The position numbers and the translations under genes are program-made. Shown here piece by piece: positions 10,428 to 18,006 of a DNA stretch of 64,000 nt (position 1 is its first letter; each line of letters starts with the position of its first letter). A model generated the notes under the pieces. It worked only from the letters and a program-made list of their open reading frames with translations. It had not been told where the DNA came from and ran no database searches. This stretch comes from JACCQS01 sp963766765 (GTDB lineage: Bacteria > Actinomycetota > Actinomycetes > Mycobacteriales > Geodermatophilaceae), in contig CAVYBR010000004.1 of NCBI GenBank assembly GCA_963766765.1, forward strand, positions 124,001-188,000. The letters run 5' to 3'.

Positions 10428-11079
10428 GGGACCTACCCGCGCGCAACGCCCAGAGTCCCAGCACCAAGAGAGCAGCCAGCACGGCGACGAAGCCAAAGGC
10501 GGCCGGAGCGGTCCAGTCGAAGTCCCGCCCGTAACGCAGCAGCGCGACGCCTTGCAGCGCGGTGAAGACGACCGCGGTAGCCCCGGCGCTGGCGCAGCGT
10601 AATGATGATCATGAGGACTGGTACGACGAGGTAGATGACCAGCCACAGCCAGGTCACCACGCGGGTGGCCGGGCCGAATTCGCTGCCCAGATGGAACTTG
10701 TGCAAGTGGTACAGGGTCGCGGGAAGGGTCAGGCAGGTGAACACGAAGACTGTCGGAACCGCGATCCGCCCTGCGGCCAGGTTCGAGCCCGGGCTCCGGC
10801 GCCCTCCAGGATTACCGCTGACCCGTACGAAGCACCCAGGAACACGGCCGTCATCGGCGTGGCGATCGTCCACGCGAAGAACTCCTCGGTCCGGGTCGGA
10901 AACACGAACAACTGAACTCCGGCCAAGAAGACCAGGACTGCCGAGGCGTACAGCAGTCTTCGCATCGAGGGCAGCAACCGTGGGCCCTCCTCTGGTGTGG
11001 GCAGTTGCTCAGGCCGGTATACGGCCGGGCTGGCGTCCGAGAACGCGGTGTCGGGCTCGATCTCTGCGGTGGCGGTCAC
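10411..11079 (-). pseudogene. Multi-helix membrane protein gene broken by two indels
   Basis: Three frame segments join into one plausible protein of about 222 residues. Segment one, from 11079, has a helix around LLYASAVLVFLAGVQLFVF and the phrase FFAWTIATP. A missing base near 10775 shifts to the frame containing RIAVPTVFVFTCLTLPATL and a helix around VIYLVVPVLMIII. An extra base near 10590 restores the first frame, which continues with TAVVFTALQGVALLRYG and a last helix around LLVLGLWALRAG, ending at TAG 10411-10413. Five or six membrane helices are predicted. The opposite signs of the two shifts could be paired read errors or real decay. The end overlaps the convergent FAD-oxidase gene by 17 bases. 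No family recognised with confidence. Confidence 0.6.
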
Positions 11080-11245
11080 GTGAGCTGTCCTTCGACGTCA
11101 GGTCGCCGATTGCGGCGCTTGATCGAAGGTAGGAGCCGCGACGTTCCTGACGCGTTCGCGGCGGCGATCGTCGGAGGGCCGCGTGCGCGAACGCCAGTCA
11201 GCGATACCGCAACGTTCGGCCAGACATGGCGCGTATCTTTACCGC

Positions 11246-13243
11246 ATGGTCCCCGCCTGGGGGAAGAGCCTTGTGGCCGCCGTGGCGTCGGCCCTGATGC
11301 TCGCCGCCGTAGTATCCGCACCCGGCGCCGCGGCAGCGCCGGTGACCAGCACCGTGGACGTACCCCAGCACAGCACGGTCGTTGCACAGCTCATGCGGGC
11401 CGCCGACTACTACGCGCCGACGATCCCCATGGGCACTGGGGTGCGCAACGGCTGGTCGTGGTCCACGTACATGGACGGCGATCTGCGGCTCCACCGGACG
11501 GCGGGCAATCAGAGGTATCTCGACCAGGCAATGGCGTGGGGCCGGGCCAACAATTGGGCGCTGACCACGAGCGAGCAGAACCCCGACTCGGTCAAGGCCG
11601 CGCAGAGCTATTTCGATCTGAACCGCCTCGACCCGAGCGCCTCGCTCGCCGCCGCGGACGCCCGGATGAGTGCCGACCTCACCGGCCTGCCGGTGCGGCA
11701 GTACTGGTGGATCGACGCGCTGTTCATGGGACTGCCCAACTGGGCCCGCTGGTCGGCGCGGACCGGCAACACCGCCTACCTCGCGAAGATGGACGCGCTG
11801 TTCGACAGCGTTCGCAACGACGGCCTTACCACCGTTGTCAACTGTGCCGGCCGGTCGCCCGGCCTCTACGACCCCGTCGAGCGACTGTGGCTGCGTGACT
11901 GCCGATACAACGGTGCGCGCGACGCCGACGGGCAGAAGGTGTTCTGGGGCAGGGGAAACGGCTGGGTCATCGCCGCGATGGCCGAGGTGCTGCAGGCGCT
12001 GCCGGTCGGCGACCCGCACAGCGCGCGGTACCGCGACATGCTGATCGGCATGGCGGACCGGCTGCGGGGTCTGCAGGGCGCCGACGGCATGTGGCGGACG
12101 AGCCTGCTCAACCCGACTCGCTATCCGGTGCCCGAGACCAGCGCCACAGCGCTCATCGCCTATGCGATCGCGTACGGCGTCAACGCCGGCCTGCTCGACC
12201 GCGCGACGTACGTCCCGGTGGTGATCCGCGCCTGGGCCGGACTGACGACCATCTCACTGCGGCCGGGCGGCTTTGTGACGAACTGCCAGGCAGTCGGCTT
12301 CGAGCCGGGAACGCCGTTCACCGGTGCCGGACCGACGACCCCGCCTACGACGACCTCGCCGGGCAGCCTGAACGCCGAGTCGCCGCCGTTCTGCGTCGGC
12401 GCGTTCCTGCTGGCCGGGAGCGAGGTCGCGCGGATGACCCGCGCGATGTCAACCGGACGGCCGGTCACGGCCTCCGCCCAACAGGTGGGCAACGAGGCGC
12501 CGCGCGCGGTGGACGGCGATGTCACCACTCGCTGGTCGGCAAACGGCTTCCCACAGGCACTGACCGTCGACCTCGGGCAGCCGATGGTCGCCAGCAACAC
12601 CCAGTTGGTGCCCTATCTCGACCGCGCCTACCGCTATCGCGTCGAGGCGTCGCTCGACGGCGTCTCGTGGACCACCGTGGTCGATCGCACCACGAACAGC
12701 GTGCCCGGAACGGCGCTGGACAACTTCACGCCACGCACACTCAGGTACGCCCGGCTGACCGTCACCGGTGTCGCGAGCGGCGTGACGACGTGGGTGAGCA
12801 TCCAGGAGTTCGCCCTGCACGACCGGTTCGACCCGCGTCCGGACCTCGCCCTGAGCCGCCCTGCCTCTGCGACGTCGAGTGCTGCCGGCCATGCGTCGGC
12901 ATCGGCGGTCGACGGTCAACCGGGGGCAACCTGGTGGGCATCGGCGACCCGGCCGACTGCGGGCGCGCCGCAGCAGCTGACGGTGGACCTGCAGGCAGTG
13001 CGCAACGTTGACACCGTGCGCGTGACATCCCGTCCGGGGGCCGGACCGCGGGCGGTCACCGTGCTCGCGTCCACCAACGGCACCACCTGGACGACCGTGG
13101 CCAGCGCGACGCTGCTGAACACCGAGGGTCCGCACACGTTCCTCGTACCGGTGGTGCCGGCGCGGTGGATTCGGCTCTCTGTGGTCAGCGCCTTCGGCGG
13201 CGGCACCGTCGCCGTCGGGGAGCTCGCCACGTACGCGCGGTAG
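11246..13243 (+). CDS. Secreted GH88/GH105 unsaturated rhamnogalacturonyl hydrolase with two F5/8 type C (discoidin) domains
   Basis: This 665-residue protein has a signal peptide (about residues 1-33, ending APGAAAA) when started at the ATG at 11246. The catalytic (alpha/alpha)6 domain follows (about 45-400). It carries WWIDALFMG, which holds the aspartate expected for hydration of the unsaturated uronic residue, and GRGNGWV, both typical of GH105. A Thr/Pro-rich TTPPTTTSPG stretch lies near the end of the domain. Two discoidin-type carbohydrate-binding modules come next (about 440-545 and 550-665), each starting with an A-x-D-G-x-T-x-W type sequence. It probably cleaves unsaturated disaccharides released by pectin or polysaccharide lyases outside the cell. 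The longer frame from 11183 would put a charged stretch before the signal peptide. Confidence 0.85.
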   Translation: MVPAWGKSLVAAVASALMLAAVVSAPGAAAAPVTSTVDVPQHSTVVAQLMRAADYYAPTIPMGTGVRNGWSWSTYMDGDLRLHRTAGNQRYLDQAMAWGRANNWALTTSEQNPDSVKAAQSYFDLNRLDPSASLAAADARMSADLTGLPVRQYWWIDALFMGLPNWARWSARTGNTAYLAKMDALFDSVRNDGLTTVVNCAGRSPGLYDPVERLWLRDCRYNGARDADGQKVFWGRGNGWVIAAMAEVLQALPVGDPHSARYRDMLIGMADRLRGLQGADGMWRTSLLNPTRYPVPETSATALIAYAIAYGVNAGLLDRATYVPVVIRAWAGLTTISLRPGGFVTNCQAVGFEPGTPFTGAGPTTPPTTTSPGSLNAESPPFCVGAFLLAGSEVARMTRAMSTGRPVTASAQQVGNEAPRAVDGDVTTRWSANGFPQALTVDLGQPMVASNTQLVPYLDRAYRYRVEASLDGVSWTTVVDRTTNSVPGTALDNFTPRTLRYARLTVTGVASGVTTWVSIQEFALHDRFDPRPDLALSRPASATSSAAGHASASAVDGQPGATWWASATRPTAGAPQQLTVDLQAVRNVDTVRVTSRPGAGPRAVTVLASTNGTTWTTVASATLLNTEGPHTFLVPVVPARWIRLSVVSAFGGGTVAVGELATYAR

Positions 13244-13400
13244 TCAGAGTCACCTCCCCAACCCCGCGGCCGTCTCGACAAGCGCACGAACGGCGTCACG
13301 GGAGGACACATCAACTGTCGCGACGCTCACCTCGGATCCGGCATTGCCAAGGACCTCCGCTGCCGCCTCCGCGAGGCCTCAGGGATCTGGCGGCTGTGAC

Positions 13401-14444
13401 TCACGGCCGCACGACCACCTTGAGCGCTGTGCGCTCGTCCATCGCCGCGTAGCCCTTGGGGGTGTCGGCCAGGGCGACGGTCTGGTCGAAGACCTTGCCG
13501 GGGTTCACGGTGCCGTCGAGCACCGCAGGCAGCAACTGCTCGATGTACGCGCGGGCCGGGGCGGGGCCGCCGGTCAACGTGATGTTGGCACCGAAGAGGC
13601 TGTCGAAGCCGATCGGAGCCTCCTCGTACTGCGGGACGCCGACGCGGCTGATGACACCGCCCGGACGAACGACCCCGACTGCCTGCTCGTAGGCGGGCAA
13701 ATGGCCGACCGCCTCCAGAACGACGCTGCTGCCACCGTCGGTGAGGTCGCGGACCTTGTCGATGCCCTGGTCACCTCGCTCCGCGACGACATCGGTGGCC
13801 CCGAACTCCCGACCCAGGTCAGTGCGCTCCTTGTGGCGGCCCATCAGCACGATCTGGTCAGCGCCGAGCCGCTTGGCCGAGAGCACGGCCAACAGGCCCA
13901 CGGCACCGTCGCCGACAACGGTGACGGTGCTCCCCTCGGTGACCCCGCCCCGGACCGCTGCGTGCCAGCCGGTGCCGTAGACGTCGCAGAGCGTGAGCAT
14001 GCTGGCCAGGAGGGAGTCGTCGGTGTCTGCGTCGACGCCGGGCACCTTGACGAGCGTGCCGTCAGCAAGCGGGACGCGAATTGCCTCGGCCTGGCCGCCG
14101 CCGATATCCCCCGCACCCCAGAAGCCGCCGTTGAGGCATGAGGTCTGCAGGCCCGCCTGGCAGAACTCGCAGTGGCCACAGGACCACGCGAACGGCGCGA
14201 TGACGAAGTCATTCCTGTTCAACGTCGCGACTTCTGCGCCCACCTGCTCGACGACGCCGATGAACTCGTGACCCATCGGTTTGCCGTTCGGATCGGCAGG
14301 CATCGAGTGATAGGGGTGCAGGTCGCTGCCGCACACGCATGCGCGCACGATTCGGACGAGGGCGTCGGTCGGCTGCTGGACGGTCGGGTCAGGGATGTCG
14401 ACGACGCGGACGTCGCCCGCTCCGTACATGTAGGTAGCTCGCAT
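13401..14444 (-). CDS. Zinc-dependent alcohol dehydrogenase (MDR family)
   Basis: A 347-residue medium-chain dehydrogenase. Catalytic zinc ligands are the cysteine in CVCGSDLH and the HE of GHEFIG; the structural zinc site is CGHCEFC plus a later cysteine in QTSC. The NAD(P) fold shows GDGAVG. This set fits zinc alcohol dehydrogenases and related glutathione-independent aldehyde or polyol dehydrogenases. The start at 14444 begins MRATYMYGAGDV; the upstream extension to 14522 has no family features. It diverges from the XRE/MmyB-type regulator, with 100 bp between starts, a common arrangement in which the regulator controls the oxidoreductase. Confidence 0.87.
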   Translation of the reverse strand: MRATYMYGAGDVRVVDIPDPTVQQPTDALVRIVRACVCGSDLHPYHSMPADPNGKPMGHEFIGVVEQVGAEVATLNRNDFVIAPFAWSCGHCEFCQAGLQTSCLNGGFWGAGDIGGGQAEAIRVPLADGTLVKVPGVDADTDDSLLASMLTLCDVYGTGWHAAVRGGVTEGSTVTVVGDGAVGLLAVLSAKRLGADQIVLMGRHKERTDLGREFGATDVVAERGDQGIDKVRDLTDGGSSVVLEAVGHLPAYEQAVGVVRPGGVISRVGVPQYEEAPIGFDSLFGANITLTGGPAPARAYIEQLLPAVLDGTVNPGKVFDQTVALADTPKGYAAMDERTALKVVVRP

Positions 14445-14544
14445 GTAACCAGTCAACGTCTTGGCGGTGACCCCTGGGAGAGCCTGTCGTGACCGGTACC
14501 GCCAGTGCCTCCCTCGGGCCATGCGGGCCGCCTACCGTGCAGCT

Positions 14545-15435
14545 ATGGGCACGATCGACCTTCGGACCGAAATCCGCGACTTCCTGAGTACGCGGCGAGC
14601 CCGGATCACGCCAGAAGCGGCCGGTCTGCCGGCATACGGCGGCAACCGACGCGTGCAGGGGCTGCGCCGGGAAGAGGTCGCGATGCTCGCCGGCGTGTCC
14701 GTCGACTACTACGTGCGCATGGAGCGCGGCAGCCTCGCGGGCGCCTCGGAAGGCGTCCTCGAGGCTCTCGCCGCCGCATTACAGCTCGATGAGGCCGAAC
14801 GAACCCATCTGTTCACCCTCGCCCGGGAGAGCGGCGCCCGCGGCAGCCGCCGGAAGCGGTCCGCCCCCGCAAGTCTGCGCCCGCCGATCCAGCAGGTCCT
14901 GGACGCGATGACCGGCGCCCCCGCATGGGTGCGCAACGGCCGGCACGACATCGTGGCGATGAACCAGCTTGCGCGGGCGCTCTATTCACCCGTGCTCGCC
15001 GATCCCCGGCGTCCGGCAAACACCACTCGGTTCGTCTATCTGCATCCTGGGGCGGCCGAGGAGTTCTTCGTCGACTACGACCGGATCGCCAAGGACGCCG
15101 CTGCGATGCTCCGCCTCGAGGCGGGTCGTAACCCGTACGACAAGTCACTCATCGAGCTGGTCGGCGAACTTTCCACCCAGTCCGAGCTGTTCCGTCAGCG
15201 CTGGGCCTCGCACGACGTCACGTTCCACCGCAGCGGGAGCAAACGGCTACGGCACCCAGTTGTGGGCCAACTCGACCTCAACTTCGAGTCCATGGAACTC
15301 TCCTCAGCGCCGGGTCTCCACCTCAACGTCTACACCGCCGCTGCCGGGACACCGACAGCCGACGCGCTCAAGCTCCTCGCCTCCTGGGCCGTCTCCCAGG
15401 AGAGCCTCCCCACCGAGGCGGTCGCGCCGAGGTAG
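14545..15435 (+). CDS. XRE-family regulator with MmyB-like ligand-binding domain
   Basis: The N-terminal helix-turn-helix (about residues 8-70) reads EIRDFLSTRRARI, then YGGNRRVQGLRREEVA, then GVSVDYYVRMERG, the standard beginning of MmyB/MLTR regulators. A C-terminal PAS-like ligand domain (about 105-270) contains WVRNGRHDIVAMN and YLHPGAAEEFFVDYD. Such proteins normally repress or activate a divergent oxidoreductase in response to a small lipid or aromatic ligand. The divergent zinc alcohol dehydrogenase is therefore the likely target. The start at 14545 matches family length (296 residues); an in-frame ATG at 14521 is an alternative. Confidence 0.87.
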   Translation: MGTIDLRTEIRDFLSTRRARITPEAAGLPAYGGNRRVQGLRREEVAMLAGVSVDYYVRMERGSLAGASEGVLEALAAALQLDEAERTHLFTLARESGARGSRRKRSAPASLRPPIQQVLDAMTGAPAWVRNGRHDIVAMNQLARALYSPVLADPRRPANTTRFVYLHPGAAEEFFVDYDRIAKDAAAMLRLEAGRNPYDKSLIELVGELSTQSELFRQRWASHDVTFHRSGSKRLRHPVVGQLDLNFESMELSSAPGLHLNVYTAAAGTPTADALKLLASWAVSQESLPTEAVAPR

Positions 15436-15450
15436 TTCTTGGTGTGCTGG

Positions 15451-15873
15451 TCACTTCTGCATCCGCGGATCGTGCGTGGGGTCGGCATACATGGGCGGGC
15501 ACCCGTGATCGACCGCTTCGGGACCCAGCTCGTAGTGCCAGGGCTCATTCCGATAGATCTGGCAAAGCCCGTATCCATCGCCGTGCTCCGACAGCCACAA
15601 CGTGGCATCCGAGCCCCCAAGGTCCGCCGCGTGTCCCGACACGTGAGCAGACGTGGCTGGAGTAGCCACCCAGCGGGCAGCTTCCGCTCTCGAGCCGTAC
15701 GCCGCGACCGCTGCATCGAGCAGCTGCTCCTGATAGGCCGGGGAACGCCAGCCGCTGTTGACATAGAACTCGACCCCGTCACCTGAGGCATCCCTCGCGG
15801 CCTCGCGGAGCGCACCGAGGAGAGCGGGATCAAGGTTGGCCAGCGCCGGATACTCATCGGCGAAGACCGTCAC
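15451..15873 (-). CDS. VanY-like D-alanyl-D-alanine carboxypeptidase (M15), N-terminally truncated
   Basis: The M15B zinc site is complete: SAHVSGHAADLG supplies the first histidine and the aspartate, and EPWHYEL the second histidine. VNSGWRSPAYQEQLL and GCPPMYADPTHDPRMQ are strongly characteristic of actinobacterial VanY-type peptidases, which trim D-Ala from the pentapeptide. The usual N-terminal signal or membrane helix is missing. Upstream of about VFADEYPALANLD the frame runs antisense through the vanR-like gene and no longer resembles the family. A GTG at 15873 behind a GAGGGGGG run is the most reasonable start (140 residues), but the product would lack an export signal. This suggests 5' deletion at the junction with the vanR-like gene. 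Confidence 0.65.
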   Translation of the reverse strand: MTVFADEYPALANLDPALLGALREAARDASGDGVEFYVNSGWRSPAYQEQLLDAAVAAYGSRAEAARWVATPATSAHVSGHAADLGGSDATLWLSEHGDGYGLCQIYRNEPWHYELGPEAVDHGCPPMYADPTHDPRMQK

Positions 15874-15958
15874 ACCCCCCTCTGGGACTTCACCGTCGGA
15901 GCGCGTTTGCGGTTTTCGATATGCCGACGATATGAGGCGGCTCTCTAGCATCGGAGAA

Positions 15959-16652
15959 ATGCGCGTATTGGTCGTCGAGGACGAGCCGCTCATGGCATAA
16001 GCCATTCGCGACGGCCTGCGGCTGGAAGCGATCGCCGCCGACATCGCCGGCGACGGCGAGGCTGCTCTGCACATGATGAGCATCAACACCTACGACATCG
16101 CCGTCCTCGACCGCGACATCCCCGGCCCGACCGGCGACGAGATAGCCGAACGCATCGTCGCGTCCGGCACCGGCATGCCGATCCTCATGCTCACTGCCGC
16201 CGACCGGCTCGACGACAAGGCGACCGGTTTCGAGCTCGGCGCCGACGACTACCTGACCAAGCCATTCGAGCTCCAAGAACTCGTCCTCCGGCTCAGGGCA
16301 CTCGACCGCCGGCGTGCCCACCACCGGCCACCCGTGCGGGAGATCTCCGGCCTGCGTCTGGACCCCTTCCGCCGCGAGGTTTACCGCGACGGGCACTACG
16401 TCGCGCTGACGCGCAAGCAGTTCGCCGTGCTCGAGGTCCTCGTGGCCGCAGAGGGTGGTGTCGTCAGCGCAGAGGCGCTGTTGGACGAGCATGGGACGAG
16501 AACGCCGACCCGTTCACCAACGCCGTGCGCATCACGGTCTCAGCCCTGCGCAAACGACTCGGTGAACCCTGGGTCATCGCGACGATGCCCGGCGTCGGAT
16601 ACGCATCGACACCGGACCAGACGCTCGTGATGAAGGGGGCCGCCTTGGATAG
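15959..16652 (+). pseudogene. vanR: VanR-like OmpR-family response regulator, inactivated by a stop codon and two frameshifts
   Basis: The frame opens MRVLVVEDEPLMA, then a TAA at 15998-16000 where relatives have glutamate (a single G-to-T change of GAA would do it), then AIRDGLRLEAIAADIAGDG. The phospho-acceptor is the aspartate in VLDRD, with the conserved KP in TKPFEL. The DNA-binding domain starts at GLRLDPFRREVY. A missing G near 16493 breaks LLDE from AWDENADPF, and a missing C near 16602 breaks GVGY from RIDTGPDARDEGG. After both repairs the frame ends at TAG 16650-16652, overlapping the kinase start. Sequence words match what I recall of Streptomyces VanR. Three lesions, one of them a substitution, favour a true pseudogene, though read error could explain the indels. 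Confidence 0.75.
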
Positions 16653-17781
16653 AGCGCCGGGGCTGAGCGTCCGCCTCAAGCTCACCCTCAGCTACGCCGG
16701 GTTCTTGCTCGTCACTGGGGTATTCCTCATCGCGGTCGTGTGGGTGTTCCTGCTGCGCTACGTACCCGACCAGGCGATCACGCTGCCCGAGGGGCCAAGG
16801 GCCGGCGATGCGCTCGGGCCTTCTCCGGCAGGTCTTTTCATTCCCGGCCGGTCTGACCTCTGGCGCGCTTTCGCTCCCAAGGCGGCCATCATGCTCGCGC
16901 TCCTCCTGGTGTTCGGCTTGGTGGGCGGGTGGTCTCTGGCCGGCAGGATGCTTGCGCCGCTGAACCGCATCAGGGATGCCACCCGCGCGACCGGGGGTGG
17001 GACGCTCTCCCACCGGATTCAGCTACCGGGCCGCAGAGATGAGTTCCGTGAGCTCGCCGACGCGTTCGACGGCATGCTGGCCCGGCTCGAAGCCCACGTC
17101 GCCGAGCAGCAGAGGTTCGCTGTCAACGCCTCTCACGAACTACGCACGCCGCTGGCGATCACACAGACCGTCCTCGACGTGGCGCGCAAAGATCCGAACC
17201 TTGACACCGGCGAACTCGTCGAGCGCCTCCAGGTTGTGAACCGCCGAGCGATTGGCCTCACCGAAGCGTTGCTCTTGCTCAGCCGCGCGGACCGACGGTC
17301 CTTCACCAGCGAACCCGTCGACTCGTCCCTGGCGGCAGAGGAAGCCGCTGAGACGCTCCTTCCCCTCGCCGAAAAGCACGGAGTCACCATCGAGATCTTC
17401 GGCGACCCGGCACTCGCCGCTGGCTCACCCGCGCTCCTGCTCCAGAGGACCACGAACCTGGTGCACAACGCGATCGTCCACAACCTCGGCGAGCACGGCA
17501 CCGTGTGGGTCACCACCAGCGTCGACCCAACGAGCGCGCTGCTCACTGTGGAGAACACTGGCGCGAGGCTCAGCCCCTCCCTCGTCGACACCCTCGCCGA
17601 GCCGTTCCAGCGCGGCACCGAACGCGTACGCACCGAACACGACGGCGTTGGCCTTGGCCTCGCCATCGTCAAGAGCATCACCCAAGCGCACGACGGTGCG
17701 CTCACCCTCACTGCTCGACCCACCGGGGGGCTCTGCGTCATGGTGCAACTGCCCGCCGCGCCGCCCAATACCGGCCGATGA
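16630..17781 (+). CDS. vanS: VanS-like sensor histidine kinase
   Basis: This 383-residue kinase starts MKGAALDRAPGLSVRLKL and has two membrane helices (about residues 20-45 and 90-115) around a short extracytoplasmic loop of about 45 residues. A HAMP region follows, then the dimerisation box NASHELRTPLAI with the phospho-histidine. The ATPase has HN in NLVHNAIVHN, a weak G1 box (VENTGARLS) and GVGLGLAIVKS. The short sensor loop and the overall phrase order resemble Streptomyces VanS, which senses glycopeptide. It appears intact although its partner vanR-like gene is broken; no vanHAX genes are in the window. An apparent fusion with the regulator arises only because frameshifts put the end of vanR in the same frame. 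Confidence 0.8.
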   Translation: MKGAALDRAPGLSVRLKLTLSYAGFLLVTGVFLIAVVWVFLLRYVPDQAITLPEGPRAGDALGPSPAGLFIPGRSDLWRAFAPKAAIMLALLLVFGLVGGWSLAGRMLAPLNRIRDATRATGGGTLSHRIQLPGRRDEFRELADAFDGMLARLEAHVAEQQRFAVNASHELRTPLAITQTVLDVARKDPNLDTGELVERLQVVNRRAIGLTEALLLLSRADRRSFTSEPVDSSLAAEEAAETLLPLAEKHGVTIEIFGDPALAAGSPALLLQRTTNLVHNAIVHNLGEHGTVWVTTSVDPTSALLTVENTGARLSPSLVDTLAEPFQRGTERVRTEHDGVGLGLAIVKSITQAHDGALTLTARPTGGLCVMVQLPAAPPNTGR

Positions 17782-17830
17782 GAATCGCTGGTCCGCGCCG
17801 GTCCCCGAGGGCGATGATCGACAAATGCGG

Positions 17831-17864
17831 TCAGGCCCGGAATCACGATGGATTCCGGGCCTGA
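17831..17864. terminator. Bidirectional hairpin terminator candidate
   Basis: A perfect 14-bp inverted repeat (17831-17844 and 17851-17864) encloses a 6-base loop. It lies between the 3' ends of the vanS-like gene (+) and the initiator tRNA gene (-). On the minus strand the stem is followed by CATTTGT, on the plus strand by TGCCGTTGT. The T-run is weak, as is usual in actinobacteria. Confidence 0.65.
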
Positions 17865-17872
17865 TGCCGTTG

Positions 17873-17946
17873 TAGCGGGGGCAGGATTTGAACCTGCGAC
17901 CTCTGGGTTATGAGCCCAGCGAGCTACCGAGCTGCTCCACCCCGCG
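17873..17946 (-). tRNA. Initiator tRNA-fMet (CAT anticodon)
   Basis: Read on the minus strand, the 74-nt sequence begins CGCGGGGTGGAGCAG and folds as a cloverleaf. The acceptor stem pairs GCGGGG with CCCCGC and leaves position 1 (C) unpaired with position 72 (U). The anticodon stem has three G:C pairs directly next to the CTCATAA loop. The unpaired 1:72 and the GGG:CCC anticodon stem are the marks of initiator tRNA. CCA is not encoded. A strong hairpin lies just downstream. Confidence 0.93.
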
Positions 17947-18006
17947 TCGGTGACCCCAGTCTAGGCACCCCGGTCAGGAGCAGCAAACCGGGGGCCTAGA
18001 CGGCGA

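Noticed and set aside
15874..16089. Long N-terminus of the VanY-like protein
   Set aside because: That part is antisense to the vanR-like coding region and does not look like a signal peptide.
16525..17781. VanR-VanS fusion protein
   Set aside because: The shared frame arises only because two base losses move the end of vanR; repairing them gives a separate stop at 16650-16652.
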